Source: a virus
IMG/VR virus record: IMGVR_UViG_3300034375_007338
Location: 1 to 53,782 of that record
DNA: 53,782 nt
Reading direction: 5' to 3' (one strand)
Both the position numbers and the translations under genes were made by a program. The notes under the pieces were generated by a model. The model did no database searches and was not told the DNA's origin. It worked only from the letters and a program-made list of their open reading frames with translations. Positions 44,701 to 51,836 of the stretch are shown here, one piece after another. Numbering within the stretch: the stretch's first letter is position 1; every line of letters begins with the position of its first letter.

Positions 44701-44874
44701 ACGTTCGGGAAGCTGGTCCAGGACATCCCTGAAGCGGTCCCCTCGGCTGAAGAGATCGCAACTGCGGTATGGAACAAGCTCATTGCTGACCACCAGGGCG
44801 CAGGGTCCTTCGGGGAGCTTTCACAACAAACCAAACTGGCCGCTGATCGTGCGGGCACTCAGAGGCTACAGTAA
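38722..44874 (+). CDS. very large modular beta-helix tail fibre/adhesin, 2050 aa
   Basis: GTG start. The protein is made of six tandem modules of about 312-347 residues. Each starts with TIGP.GRDY.TF.LAEA, continues with a conserved cap (DITFTNRAFVFEADA.TY, LTTDATRNVTYK), then a variable Asn/Thr/Val/Cys-rich core with NC and NN ladders typical of right-handed parallel beta helices. Modules close with TTSFSTPLG.GDYAVYMG, then VTGNDVWQQGVGPG and DINGVARSG. The last 70 residues (VWDVMYGSHNIPGTFGKLVQ...) look like a separate C-terminal tip. It should bind host surface polysaccharide. No catalytic motif was seen. Confidence 0.8.
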   Translation: MVTVIIKTIGPTGRDYTTFALAEADTSNIGTSADLVANDEAIVFEADDTTFTTASTLNIANTALTVDATRNVSYTAASGRPVYEYTGTGTGVAFFDPYTRWSGIDVLASSGSAATQVRANSGYGAAQAGTVIENATITASVSAVSCEKFATGHALGTSSEPITLRNLVTKSIVAVSQFISGTGHTTGAHCLVVNCTHLGGSSPNQVWNWALTGGMPDASFKIINCANLAQNTSNDANITGGGVDISGSTNNIGNAAGSNSSFHFANIGGGIGAQYTPTTSFSTPLGSGDYAVYMGSNGSLANVTGNDVWQQGVGPGTNSDVPTTDINGVARSGATCNPGAFEADGFVAPTVTTQTIGPVGRDYATFTLAEASLPAEDITFTNRAFVFEADAATYSESVTFDSSLTTDATRNVTYKAAAGSEHGGVPGQGVRIQFGNLSLSSACVGVNDPFTAVKGLEFDWTDSGGTGRPAETQKNIEGVTFSDCIIRSAGTGVVFQSTQSNTSDTQSFPVQVSNCVLDGSSADGFRLWNYGASDKAWTVTNCTIRCSGRAFDIFSSTNNSTYTITNNLILSAAEDLRDQGGGGTNTVLGSNNFGPQTSATHVFPDAIKGSPYPITATTSFSTPLGSGDYAVYMGATGALANVTGNDVWQQGVGPGTNSDVPTTDINGVARSGASCNPGAFEADGFVAPTITTQTIGPVGRDYATFILAEASLPAEDITFTNRAFVFEADAATYNEIITFQSSLTTDATRQVTYKPATGSEHGGDKDAGVIIDGASTTPVNLRDSYMALRGLNIKSQVTAVYLALPTTGRVLEGLIIGPSTTTGGYTQVREGADQTVFRNCVFRDTGAWGVNFNPATVNGSNSCAFLNCTFFASTSAIIDQPSVAASVTLLNNLFLTGSIAYSEHANTTSTGSNNYAAGALSPVALQGSPYPITPTTSFSTPLGAGDFAVYMGSNGSLANVTGNDVWQQGVGPGTNSDVPTTDINGVARSGATCNPGAFEADGFVAPTVTTQTIGPVGRDFATFTLAEASLPAEDITFTNRAFVFEADAGTYSESVIIDHALTCDPTRNVTFQSATFDIAHIETDASFGVLQIRDGVFTTLRRLQITNTNTGAACRGVEIIPASGDSCEGCTLDGLTVTGANSANFTAFEVELNTGAAAGGAGSAAHPSVLQNCVALGTGSGIGIAGGATGEIHARIVNCTLAGTGLAAISIQTPSDVTVEVVNTINLSHAQTFRTLFTTGALTTSGSNNFGNTTQPFPDAIKGSPYPITATTSFSTPLGSGDYAVYMGATGALADKPGNDVWQQGVGPGSNGDVPTTDINGVARSGASCNPGAFEADGFVAPTVTTQTIGPVGRDYATFTLAEASLPSEDITFTNRAFVFEADAATYSENVYFGSTLTTDATRNVTYKPAAGSEHGGVVGAGVVINSASINFFRDSFMLFEGIEVNGSSTQTLNIDACTGTVTRRCIINATTQGFVIGNTVLAVEVSNCVISSNNYSFLLQCSTGAQAVTLYNNTILDGPSGLVAIRVLQSGTATISLDAVNNLMLNGAGVYLASGTVTVTGSNNFGGSTSPWPAAIQGSPYPVTASTAYDPGAGDFALYVGKNGALLDSPNNDVINGGVGPASNSDVPTTDILGDTRSGTTTNPGAFALAQATAVLTRTIGPVGRDYATFTAAEADVENIGGSADLVFENERIEFLADAGTYTTILNPNSGLTTDATRNVTYKPAVGSEHGGVVGAGVVIDTGASNSPVFVDDDFTVIDGLNLATTTMYCAWILGSGIVMRNCIATAFNRGFLIYGGQSSAPNILENCVSRGGPSFAFLVLGGGPVSADAHARIVNCTGSSTGNDAFRNQATVSGTSATAEYINCLSLSSPTYQTIGSFATATGSNNFGGSYNPFPAALQGSPYPITPTTNTTPGFGDYAIYEAATGALIVVDDNAALGGGVGPAANADVPVFDINGVKRIGGGCDPGAFEGVRSRSTDVWDVMYGSHNIPGTFGKLVQDIPEAVPSAEEIATAVWNKLIADHQGAGSFGELSQQTKLAADRAGTQRLQ
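38743..44650 (+). repeat. six in-frame ~1-kb repeat modules within the fibre gene
   Basis: The ACNATCGG...GG.CGNGACT start of each module lies at 38743, 39784, 40801, 41755, 42763 and 43699. Spacings are 1041, 1017, 954, 1008 and 936 bp, all multiples of three. Flanking caps (about 250 bp each side) are very similar in DNA between modules 2 to 5, while the cores differ, so the caps could serve as homology for recombination between modules. Confidence 0.85.
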
Positions 44875-44891
44875 GTACGCGGAGGTAAGCG

Positions 44892-45791
44892 ATGCTCAAG
44901 AGACTGAACGGGTACACAAAGGCGCAACTGGCAGCAGGCGCGGGCGACGAAAGTCTTGACTTCCCTGCTGGTGTCGTCGGTGTGCCCACCGACAGCACTA
45001 CAGAGCTGTTCTTCTTTCTTGGAGATGGTGGAAGACTGATCGGAGGAGGCGAGGGCAGTGGGGTCACTACCTTCACGCAACTGACCGACACTCCTGTATC
45101 CCTAGGCACCGCCGGGCAAAAAGCCGTGGTCAACTCGGGTGGCACGGCGCTGGAGTTCACAGACGCGCTTCAGTTCAACCTCAGCGGTAGCGGCTACTCG
45201 TCGGGCCGCGTGCTCCAAGCCAACGGCAGCGAGTACGTTGACATCCTCTCCCCGGCGCTGCCCGAGCCTTCCTCCACAGGGGTCATGTTCGCATGGGACG
45301 ACACGACCGACACCGTTGTGCAGGTGGCGGCGGGAACGCAAGGTCAAGTCCTGGGCGTGGCGGCTACCGGGCTCCCCGAGTTCCAAACGGTCGAAGCCGC
45401 TGCGGGGGACTTCTTCCTGACCCAGGCGGTGGACGGCAACCCCACAAGGACCGAGGTTCAGGCCGGGGTCCAGCGTGGCATCGACTGGGACTACAAGTCT
45501 TACTGCGACAATGGTGGAGACTCGGCTACGTTCATCACCTTCGTTTTGAACTCGACCTCCGCTACGACCTACGAATACCCCATTACTTCTGGGTCTGCTA
45601 CCAACAACCGAGCCTACCTCATGGAGGTCTTCCGAGGTGGAGAGGTGCGTCTCAGTAGTGGCACTGGGTTCGATGAGGGGTTCTTCTACTTTGTGCGGGC
45701 CACGGTGGCTCAGTCCGGGAGCGCCCAACCGACAGTCTACGTTCGCTCCTCCAACAACAACGTGTGGTCCAGCTGGATCGCGCTTCACTGA
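44892..45791 (+). CDS. putative tail fibre/collar-type protein, 299 aa
   Basis: A good ribosome site (GGAGGTAAGCG) precedes ATG 44892. The N-terminal part is Gly/Thr-rich, with repeats such as 'TQLTDTPVSLGTAGQKAVVNSGGTALEFTDA' found in receptor-binding fibres. The C-terminal part (about 190-299: NPTRTEVQAGVQRGIDW..., then FRGGEVRLSSGTGFDEGFFYFVRA) is beta-rich. It probably belongs to the host-binding apparatus with the preceding fibre. Confidence 0.65.
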   Translation: MLKRLNGYTKAQLAAGAGDESLDFPAGVVGVPTDSTTELFFFLGDGGRLIGGGEGSGVTTFTQLTDTPVSLGTAGQKAVVNSGGTALEFTDALQFNLSGSGYSSGRVLQANGSEYVDILSPALPEPSSTGVMFAWDDTTDTVVQVAAGTQGQVLGVAATGLPEFQTVEAAAGDFFLTQAVDGNPTRTEVQAGVQRGIDWDYKSYCDNGGDSATFITFVLNSTSATTYEYPITSGSATNNRAYLMEVFRGGEVRLSSGTGFDEGFFYFVRATVAQSGSAQPTVYVRSSNNNVWSSWIALH

Positions 45792-45794
45792 TTT

Positions 45795-46177
<383 letters not shown>

Positions 46178-46181
<4 letters not shown>

Positions 46182-46576
46182 AGCACCGTCTCGTTCCCAC
46201 TGTCGTGCCGCTCGTTGTCCTCGGGCTGCTTCTCGTCTTTCCGTCGTGCTGCACGGGTTGCCGTACCGTGGAGACAGATCCTGCAAAGATCACAACCACG
46301 GTGGGTCAGTGGGAGCCGCCCATGCTTGAGACTCTGGAGCAACTCCAGGCATACCGCCCGGACCTCGCTGCGCGTGCGGAGTACTACATCAACCTGTTCT
46401 CCGACGAGCTTGACGCTGAGTTTCAGGTTGTCGAGCTTGAGGGTCTGGTGCCGCTACTTCTGGCCTACATCGCAGAGGTCGATCAAGACGACACTCTGAC
46501 CTCTGACGAAAAGGACCTGCTGGTCGCGATCCCGAACATCTGGCTGGAAGCCATCCGCAACTTCCTGAACGACTGA
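46178..46576 (+). CDS. predicted lipoprotein, 132 aa
   Basis: A lipoprotein-type signal: basic MKHR, hydrophobic VPLVVLGLLLVF, then FPSCC and TGC with Cys at 24, 25 and 28 as possible lipidated residues. The mature part is acidic and helical. A lipoprotein near the tail and lysis-like genes is compatible with an outer-membrane spanin or exclusion protein in a Gram-negative host. It overlaps both neighbours. Confidence 0.7.
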
Positions 46577-47463
46577 TGGGCGTTAAGGCTGTCCTGGCTG
46601 TCGTCGGAGACAGTCTTCAAGCGGGGTACAACGGCCCGGCCACGCAGACGCCCCCGTTCGGCGCGAACGGGGACAATCGGGTCTTCATCTACAACCGTTA
46701 CACGTTCGACGCGGGAGTCGGTAACGAAGCCCAGACGGTAGATGTGCGAGCAGGGTTGAGCGACACGGGCCACACCCCCGGCTGGGACTCGTTGCGCTAC
46801 GCAGACTCCAACTGGCAGAACAACGGCCCGCTCCCGGTCTATTACACGGCGTCGGCAATCCGTCGTTATTTGGGTCTGGAGGAGCTTCGGGTCATTTGCA
46901 TGGCCATCCCGGCCACTGACGTGACTCAGACGCCTCCCGGCGGCAACAACACGATCTCTTGGTATCCGGGGCTGTCTGGCGGGATCATGGGCCGCTACCA
47001 GTCGAAGTACCTGACTGAGGCACTGGCAACGGACGAGGTGACGACCGATCACGTCTACCTGGGGTGCCTCGCGTCTCTTGGAAACAATTTGAACAACTCG
47101 ACGGTCTACACTACGGACGAGTCAGGGAACCTGTCCTCGAACCTTGCTAGCGTGTTCTCTGCCGTAGAAGGCTCTGTGCTGGCCTCTGGTGGCGGTAGGC
47201 AAGTCGCGACCCGGATACCACGTTCGGTCATCCAAGAGGCTCCTACGACCTCTGAGAGCCGCGTAGAGACCTGCCAAGCCCAAACTGACCAGTGGAAGCA
47301 AACCTCGGGGCGTGCGACGGCCTGGATGGAAGGCATCCCGTGGAACTCTAGCGATCCGCATTTCTCGGACAGCTCGGCCATGCTCCTGGGGACTAAAATG
47401 TTCAAAGCGTGGAGATCAGCCCAGACGAGAACCGAGACCTTCAACACGGTCGCCGCGACCTGA
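46576..47463 (+). CDS. SGNH/GDSL-family hydrolase, 295 aa
   Basis: Block I GDS is at residues 11-13 (VVGDSLQAG) with Ser13 as nucleophile. GNN at 169-171 could be block III, and DPHFSD (D260, H262) matches block V, which supplies the Asp-His of the triad. The fold fits esterases that remove acetyl groups from sugars. In a phage it probably modifies a host surface glycan beside the beta-helix fibre. It overlaps the next gene by 55 bases. Confidence 0.75.
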   Translation: MGVKAVLAVVGDSLQAGYNGPATQTPPFGANGDNRVFIYNRYTFDAGVGNEAQTVDVRAGLSDTGHTPGWDSLRYADSNWQNNGPLPVYYTASAIRRYLGLEELRVICMAIPATDVTQTPPGGNNTISWYPGLSGGIMGRYQSKYLTEALATDEVTTDHVYLGCLASLGNNLNNSTVYTTDESGNLSSNLASVFSAVEGSVLASGGGRQVATRIPRSVIQEAPTTSESRVETCQAQTDQWKQTSGRATAWMEGIPWNSSDPHFSDSSAMLLGTKMFKAWRSAQTRTETFNTVAAT

Positions 47464-47750
47464 GGGTCTGGACGACGCTAGCGGTTCTACAGCATTGCCA
47501 TCCGCTGGCCCGGCCCTTGGAAGTTCAGATCAAGGAGCTTCCTGAAGCCGAAGGGTCTACCGAGTACAGGGAAGACACCGACTCGTTCGTGATCACGATC
47601 TCGAACGCGCTGGACGAGAAAGCCTTTGACGAGGTATTGGTGCATGAATACGCTCACGCACTGATTCACGAATACTCAGGACCGAGTGAGGACGCCGTAT
47701 GGGGCGTCGTGTACGCGAGCCTGTACAACCTGATCTTTGGAGATCACTGA
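47409..47750 (+). CDS. HExxH zinc metallopeptidase-like phage protein, 113 aa
   Basis: HEYAH at residues 79-83 gives the HExxH zinc site, with downstream acidic residues (E87, E94, D95) as possible third ligands. The tail 'WGVVYASLYNLIFG' resembles a widespread small phage metallopeptidase-like family of unknown role. GTG 47409 is the first in-frame start, but it overlaps the SGNH gene by 55 bases, so a shorter protein starting near 47517 (TTG) is possible. It could cut peptidoglycan peptides or process virion proteins. Confidence 0.6.
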   Translation: MEISPDENRDLQHGRRDLRVWTTLAVLQHCHPLARPLEVQIKELPEAEGSTEYREDTDSFVITISNALDEKAFDEVLVHEYAHALIHEYSGPSEDAVWGVVYASLYNLIFGDH

Positions 47751-48007
47751 TGTCTGACAAAAACGAAGAGCCTGAGTTCATGAAGCTGGACGACAAAGAG
47801 TGGCGCGGTGCAGTCCACGCCACGTTCGCCAACCAACTTGAGGGCTTGCACGAGGTGAACGACCAAGTTGACCGCCTCACGACCGTGTGTGACGAGATGG
47901 GCAGCATGGTCAAAGACCTGCTCAAGCGTGTCGAGCGCATTGACGAGCGCAGCGAACACAACGCGAAAGTGCTCCGCGAAGCTAGCTCGGACGAAAGCGC
48001 CGGATGA
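47750..48007 (+). CDS. coiled-coil protein, 85 aa
   Basis: ATG 47750 is coupled to the previous stop by TGATG. The second half (NQLEGLHEVNDQVDRLTTVCDEMGSMVKDLLKRVERIDERSEHNAKVLREA) shows heptad spacing of Leu/Val, so it should form a coiled coil. There is no membrane segment. The last 26 bases overlap the convergent zinc-ribbon gene. Confidence 0.7.
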   Translation: MSDKNEEPEFMKLDDKEWRGAVHATFANQLEGLHEVNDQVDRLTTVCDEMGSMVKDLLKRVERIDERSEHNAKVLREASSDESAG

Positions 48008-48380
48008 ACCGAATGAAGCGCGGCGTTCCCTGATCGGGGCCTGAGCCCTGTCTGCCGACCAACTCGTTCATCAGTGAAATCACGCCCGGCGGTCGCTGAC
48101 TCTTTTCGGTGCTCGGCGTCACCACAGTTTCGATCTTGGCGGCAAAGTTGACTGTCGATCCGCACTTGGGGCATCCTAGCCGTCCTGTCTTGTATCCGCC
48201 CGAGGTGTAGCTATGGTGGGCTCGCAGTTGCCCGTCGCATCCAGGGTTGGGGCAATCTTTCCACGGGTTGTCCTGTTCGTGATTGCCACAGTTCGGGCAC
48301 ACAGGTCCCTCTAGCTCGTATCCGCAGTTGTAGCAGGGTCGCTTCCAGCGCGGGTCGTTGTACTTGCGCGGACCTACCAT
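47982..48380 (-). CDS. zinc-ribbon protein, 132 aa
   Basis: Four Cys pairs: CYNC, CPNC, the CPNPGC knuckle and CPKC. Together they suggest two zinc ribbons in the first 80 residues, followed by a basic C-terminus. It is the last gene of the packaging operon and overlaps TerL by seven bases. DNA or RNA binding is likely; its role in packaging or late transcription is unknown. Confidence 0.75.
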   Translation of the reverse strand: MVGPRKYNDPRWKRPCYNCGYELEGPVCPNCGNHEQDNPWKDCPNPGCDGQLRAHHSYTSGGYKTGRLGCPKCGSTVNFAAKIETVVTPSTEKSQRPPGVISLMNELVGRQGSGPDQGTPRFIRFIRRFRPS

Positions 48381-49828
48381 GTCTGTTTGAAGATGTCGGT
48401 GTGTTCGGACGGTTCGTCAGACCCGAAGAATGCTCCCATGTCTAGGCTCTGCGAGCCGAGGATGTCACCTTCTTCAGAGAACGCCATGATGAGGGCGTCG
48501 GCGCGGTCGGGACTCTTCTTGAATCCTCGGTCGCGGTACTTCTTCTTGGACTCGACCTCGATCCTGTCCTGGACGTAGGTGAACTCGCGCGTGACCAACT
48601 GCTGGTGCAGGACCGGATCGTCAGGGATGTGGACCGTGCTGTGTTTCATGCGGTGCCGCAGGTTGAACCACGCCGCGCTCAGGTGGTTGCGGTAGCCCTC
48701 GACCGGGCTCTTGCGTGCGGGGTGGAACTCGCACAGGTTCAGGCCCATCTCCAGGTAGTCGTAGGCCAGAGCCTGTCCCATGCCGACGCTGTCGATCACG
48801 AACACAACGGTGGACGGGTCCCAGCCCATCTCCAGGGCCAATTCGCGGCTCCGAGCCGCAGCCACGTTTGGGTCACAGATCGTGGCTTCCCAGTGGATGA
48901 TGGCGTTGCCTGACCGAACGTAGATGACGTTCTCGTCGCCCCCGAACCTCGCGAAGTCCACGGAGATGACGCGCAGCCCTGGCCCGAGCGCAATGGCCAA
49001 CCCCATAGGGTTGCCGACCGACTCCTCGATGAACCGCAGGGGCAGAACGGTCTTAGAGCCCTCTTGAGGAAACTCGCCCATCACGCCGACGAGCCACATG
49101 TCGCTGTCTTCCCCGAACTCCTTGCGGACCTGCTCGATGCGCTCGGGGTCTACGAGGTCGGGGCGCTCGCGCGACAGACTCAGCTTGTCGATCGTCAAGT
49201 TCCACGGCCAGTAGTCCTTCCGAGAGTGGAACATCTCGTAGGCCGTGCCTGAAGTGCGGTCGGGGTTGAAGATGGAGATGAACAGGTTATTCTTCTGCGA
49301 GCAGGTACGCAGCAGCGCCGCGATGATGTCCTCGCGGATACCTGTCAGCTCCTCGGCCATGATGGTCATGTCCGGGTGGTGTAGACCACGGATTGCGTTC
49401 TCGTCCGACGCGGTGGCAGCGAAGATCTTCCAGTGCGGATGATCTTTCATGGTCAACTTGGCCCCGCCCAGATTCACCATGTTGCCCAAGATCGGGCTAC
49501 GCGCGACGTGGTTGGAGATCTCGGCAAAGAACACCTCACGACATTGCCGCTCGGTCGGCGCGGTGTTGACGTGCAGCGAACCCGGTGAGCGCCACCAGCG
49601 CCACATCCCCCCGGCGCTCAACGAAGCAGTCTTGCCGACCCCAGTTCCGGCCTTGACCCCGATTTGCTTCGGCGTCTGGTTGGGGTTCAACGTCAGGTCT
49701 TGGATCGTCTGCAAGAAGTCCACCTGCTTGCCCGCCGGAGTGAACCGGATAACGTGCTCGCAGAAGTAGAAGATGTCGTCCTTGCTACGACGGACCATTT
49801 CTTGGAGCGGCTTATTAGTGCTTGCCAT
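48374..49828 (-). CDS. terL: terminase large subunit, 484 aa
   Basis: ATPase domain: Walker A GTGVGKT (61-67) and Walker B MTIMAEE (E159/E160). Nuclease domain: VDFARFGGDEN with D291 and D298, VIDSVG with D346 and SPDRADAL with D444, the acidic cluster that cuts DNA. It pumps and cuts concatemeric DNA. The HNH gene overlapping its start and the candidate TerS upstream place it in a packaging operon. Confidence 0.92.
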   Translation of the reverse strand: MASTNKPLQEMVRRSKDDIFYFCEHVIRFTPAGKQVDFLQTIQDLTLNPNQTPKQIGVKAGTGVGKTASLSAGGMWRWWRSPGSLHVNTAPTERQCREVFFAEISNHVARSPILGNMVNLGGAKLTMKDHPHWKIFAATASDENAIRGLHHPDMTIMAEELTGIREDIIAALLRTCSQKNNLFISIFNPDRTSGTAYEMFHSRKDYWPWNLTIDKLSLSRERPDLVDPERIEQVRKEFGEDSDMWLVGVMGEFPQEGSKTVLPLRFIEESVGNPMGLAIALGPGLRVISVDFARFGGDENVIYVRSGNAIIHWEATICDPNVAAARSRELALEMGWDPSTVVFVIDSVGMGQALAYDYLEMGLNLCEFHPARKSPVEGYRNHLSAAWFNLRHRMKHSTVHIPDDPVLHQQLVTREFTYVQDRIEVESKKKYRDRGFKKSPDRADALIMAFSEEGDILGSQSLDMGAFFGSDEPSEHTDIFKQTW

Positions 49829-50201
49829 GGGTTCTCAAATAGTCGGCAGCTGCTTGCAGGCGCTGCGGGTCATCCCGAAACTTGCCAAGCCCTAAGTTGC
49901 AGGAGCTGCACAACAGCCCGCGAACCTTCTTGGTGTAGTGGCAATGATCAACACTCAACCTATTGCGACGGCCTTCGTCCTCTGCACCTCGGCAGATGGC
50001 GCAAGCGCCGCCCTGCTTTCGAAAGATCTCAAGGTAGTCTTCGTAGAGCAGGCCATACTGCTTCCGCATATCGTTCTTCCAGTTGCAGCGTTTGCAACTG
50101 GACGACAGTCCGTCAAAGCTTTGAGCCCTTCTGTGATACTCCGAACGATCCAGTAGCTCCTCGCAGACGCTACACTTCTTTTTTCGTGTAGGGGAAGCCA
50201 T
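49815..50201 (-). CDS. HNH endonuclease (recombination endonuclease VII-like), 128 aa
   Basis: LSVDHCHYTKKVRGLLCSSCN is the endonuclease VII/HNH signature (H86, H88, N102). C67 with C70 and C98 with C101 bind zinc, and a second set of Cys pairs (C10/C13, C36/C39) lies in the N-terminal half. HNH proteins encoded beside TerL take part in terminase cutting in several phages. It overlaps TerL by 14 bases and the previous gene by 32 bases. Confidence 0.85.
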   Translation of the reverse strand: MASPTRKKKCSVCEELLDRSEYHRRAQSFDGLSSSCKRCNWKNDMRKQYGLLYEDYLEIFRKQGGACAICRGAEDEGRRNRLSVDHCHYTKKVRGLLCSSCNLGLGKFRDDPQRLQAAADYLRTHGKH

Positions 50202-50364
50202 TGCCTCCGTAGTCCTTGTCGGGCTTGATGCCCCAGGCTTCGAACACTTGACGCTCTGTGGGGGTCAGAGCGACTTTTGACGGTTCGGGCGGGGCCGGGT
50301 TGCCTTTAGGTGTCGGGAGGTGATAGCCGGGCCGAGAGCCGGACATGGTGATTTCATCGCTCAT
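50170..50364 (-). CDS. hypothetical protein, 64 aa
   Basis: A small Pro/Lys/Gly-rich protein without Cys or membrane segment, containing PTERQVFEAWGIKPDKDYG. It overlaps the HNH gene start and the end of the Lar-like gene in other frames, which fits the compact packaging operon. Family unknown. Confidence 0.6.
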   Translation of the reverse strand: MSDEITMSGSRPGYHLPTPKGNPAPPEPSKVALTPTERQVFEAWGIKPDKDYGGNGFPYTKKEV

Positions 50365-50572
50365 GACAGTTCAAGAACATTGTATTCCAAGTCTTGATTG
50401 CTTCCTTGATGGTGTTCTGCTTTGGACCTCGCGTGTCGCAGCACATCGACTCGCCGCAACGCACCTGAACCATTCGGCTTCGCTTCCCTATCCTCACTGA
50501 GCTGAGGGTTGCTCTGCACCCGCAATGAGGGCAATCCGCCAACGCTGGTTCATGTGATTTGCTTGGGTTCAT
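50354..50572 (-). CDS. lar-like: Lar-like restriction alleviation protein, 72 aa
   Basis: ATG 50572 is preferred to the longer frame at 50701, whose N-terminus is a shadow of the upstream gene. The CPHCG pair (C14/C17), a second pair (C39, C44), and EAIKTWN near the C-terminus are the Lar-type pattern of small zinc-binding restriction alleviation proteins. It may protect phage DNA from type I restriction. It overlaps the TerS candidate by 23 bases. Confidence 0.7.
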   Translation of the reverse strand: MNPSKSHEPALADCPHCGCRATLSSVRIGKRSRMVQVRCGESMCCDTRGPKQNTIKEAIKTWNTMFLNCHER

Positions 50573-51356
50573 CGTCGCCGCCTTGGGTGAGCAGTTCCAT
50601 GATTTGCCCTTCGAGCGACTCTGTCTTCTCCTCCTTGCCGAGACCATACATGCTGGCGATGTTCTTCGTGGCGTTGGCCTTGAGGCTCGGTCCAGCGTCA
50701 ACGTGTTGTGCGGCTGCGAGCATTTGAAGCTCTGCTTCGGCGCGAGCCTCTTCTTTGCTGCGCCGCATGGCCAAGGCCATGATGGCTTTCCACGAGTGGA
50801 TCAATTGGATGGCACCTCGGCGCGACTGGTTGCAGATGCGCGTCAGACTGGCGGCGGTCTGAAAGACGGTGCGGTGTTTTGCGTGCTGTGAGGCGACCCA
50901 TTCGACGCAGAGCATCTCAAGGTCATCCAGGAGCGTCAGAGACGGCCAAAGCTCCGTAGAGCGCACTAGGTCCCCGTAGGGGTAACCTTGGTCCTTGCAG
51001 GTCTGGCAGAGCATGGCGCGAATGCCTTCGCGCAACGCGGGCGTGCGCCACGCGAGAAGGTCCCTGAGGTCTGGGTCGTCCAGTAGCGCCCCGAGGGGTA
51101 GGTTCGCTGCTAGGTTAGCTCTGCGCCACGACCGGACCCACTCCGAAGCGGCTTGCCGGGCATCGCTCGGGCAATCAAACGCTGTGGCCACAGGCGGCGA
51201 AGAGTACATCCAGTGCCTGAGGCACAAATACACCACGAATCCCGCTTGCTCGGACTCGGAGGCCGAAGCCAAGTCTTCGATGCTAGTCAGCGGAGCCTCG
51301 CCCCCGCCCGGCAACGAGACCGGATACGGGGGCGGGTTTTCGGGTTCGAGGTTCAC
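50550..51356 (-). CDS. putative small terminase subunit, 268 aa
   Basis: GTG 51356 overlaps the stop of a tiny basic gene (GTGA). A longer frame from 51455 is rejected because it crosses two small genes. The protein has a Pro-rich N-terminus and a long helical body (LTSIEDLASASESEQAGFVVYL..., then QTAASLTRICNQSRRGAIQLIHSWKAIM, an HTH-like helical region) and a Gln/Glu-rich C-terminus. The position upstream of Lar, HNH and TerL supports a DNA-recognising small terminase, but no diagnostic motif was found. Confidence 0.55.
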   Translation of the reverse strand: MNLEPENPPPYPVSLPGGGEAPLTSIEDLASASESEQAGFVVYLCLRHWMYSSPPVATAFDCPSDARQAASEWVRSWRRANLAANLPLGALLDDPDLRDLLAWRTPALREGIRAMLCQTCKDQGYPYGDLVRSTELWPSLTLLDDLEMLCVEWVASQHAKHRTVFQTAASLTRICNQSRRGAIQLIHSWKAIMALAMRRSKEEARAEAELQMLAAAQHVDAGPSLKANATKNIASMYGLGKEEKTESLEGQIMELLTQGGDDEPKQIT

Positions 51357-51421
51357 TTGGGTTTCTTGCGCTTGCGCTTCCCGGTCGGGCTGACGGGGTA
51401 CTTGACGCGCTTCTTGGCCAC
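51353..51421 (-). CDS. tiny basic peptide, 22 aa
   Basis: GTG 51421 begins six bases after the stop of the upstream basic gene, and its TGA overlaps the GTG of the TerS candidate. About half of the residues are Lys or Arg (VAKKRVKYPVSPTGKRKRKK). Its strict coupling on both sides suggests a real micro-gene, or at least a translated leader. Likely role: nucleic-acid binding or none. Confidence 0.5.
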   Translation of the reverse strand: MAKKRVKYPVSPTGKRKRKKPK

Positions 51422-51426
51422 GGGGA

Positions 51427-51531
51427 TTACCTCTTCTTGGGCTTCTTCTTCCCACCCGCAGAGGGCGGCAGTTCCCGCTTCGCGGGCTTCTTCTTCATTC
51501 CCTTCTTTCCGTAACCGATTCCTTTGGGCAT
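51427..51531 (-). CDS. small Lys-rich protein, 34 aa
   Basis: ATG 51531 is preceded by AGGAGGGA, one of the best ribosome sites in the window, about 10 bases upstream. The product starts MPKGIGYGKKGMKKK and ends KKKPKKR. Short Lys-rich proteins like this are known in many phages and could bind packaged DNA. Confidence 0.65.
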   Translation of the reverse strand: MPKGIGYGKKGMKKKPAKRELPPSAGGKKKPKKR

Positions 51532-51563
51532 GGCGAGTGTCCCTCCTAGTGGTTCAAAGCCGA

Positions 51564-51836
51564 CTACCATTTCGTGCGTGAGGCCCAAAAGGCCGCACTC
51601 ATCTTACCCTTAGCGATGTTCTTGGCGTGGCGAGCCTTGAACGATTTGCGACGTGCCTTGTCCTTGGCGGTCTTGGGGTTCTTACCCGCGCCTGAGACGC
51701 CCTGCTGTCCGAAGCGGATCAGCTTGACCTTGTCGCCCTCCTTGGCCAGGACCGCGTGCGACTTGGTCTTGTGTCCGGGCGTCCGCTTGGGCTTGTTGTA
51801 TCCCGAGAACTTTTCGCCGCCGCGTTCGACCGTCAT
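51564..51836 (-). CDS. conserved basic phage protein, 90 aa
   Basis: The pattern KFSGYNKPKRTPGHKTKSHAVLAKEGDKVKLIRFGQQGV followed by KARRKSFKARHAKNIAKGKMSAAFWA is a conserved protein I recall from many aquatic phages, usually annotated as hypothetical. It is very basic, and a DNA-binding or virion role is likely. Its start overlaps the end of the beta-helix gene by four bases. Confidence 0.75.
   Translation of the reverse strand: MTVERGGEKFSGYNKPKRTPGHKTKSHAVLAKEGDKVKLIRFGQQGVSGAGKNPKTAKDKARRKSFKARHAKNIAKGKMSAAFWASRTKW

Noticed and set aside
38722-44874. Diversity-generating retroelement target
   Set aside because: No reverse transcriptase, template repeat or accessory gene was found; variation is in whole cores and not at single adenines.
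50573-50701. N-terminal extension of the Lar-like gene
   Set aside because: It is the other-frame reading of the putative TerS gene; ATG 50572 gives the family's usual length.
51357-51455. N-terminal extension of the TerS candidate
   Set aside because: It crosses two small Lys-rich genes that are coupled to GTG 51356.
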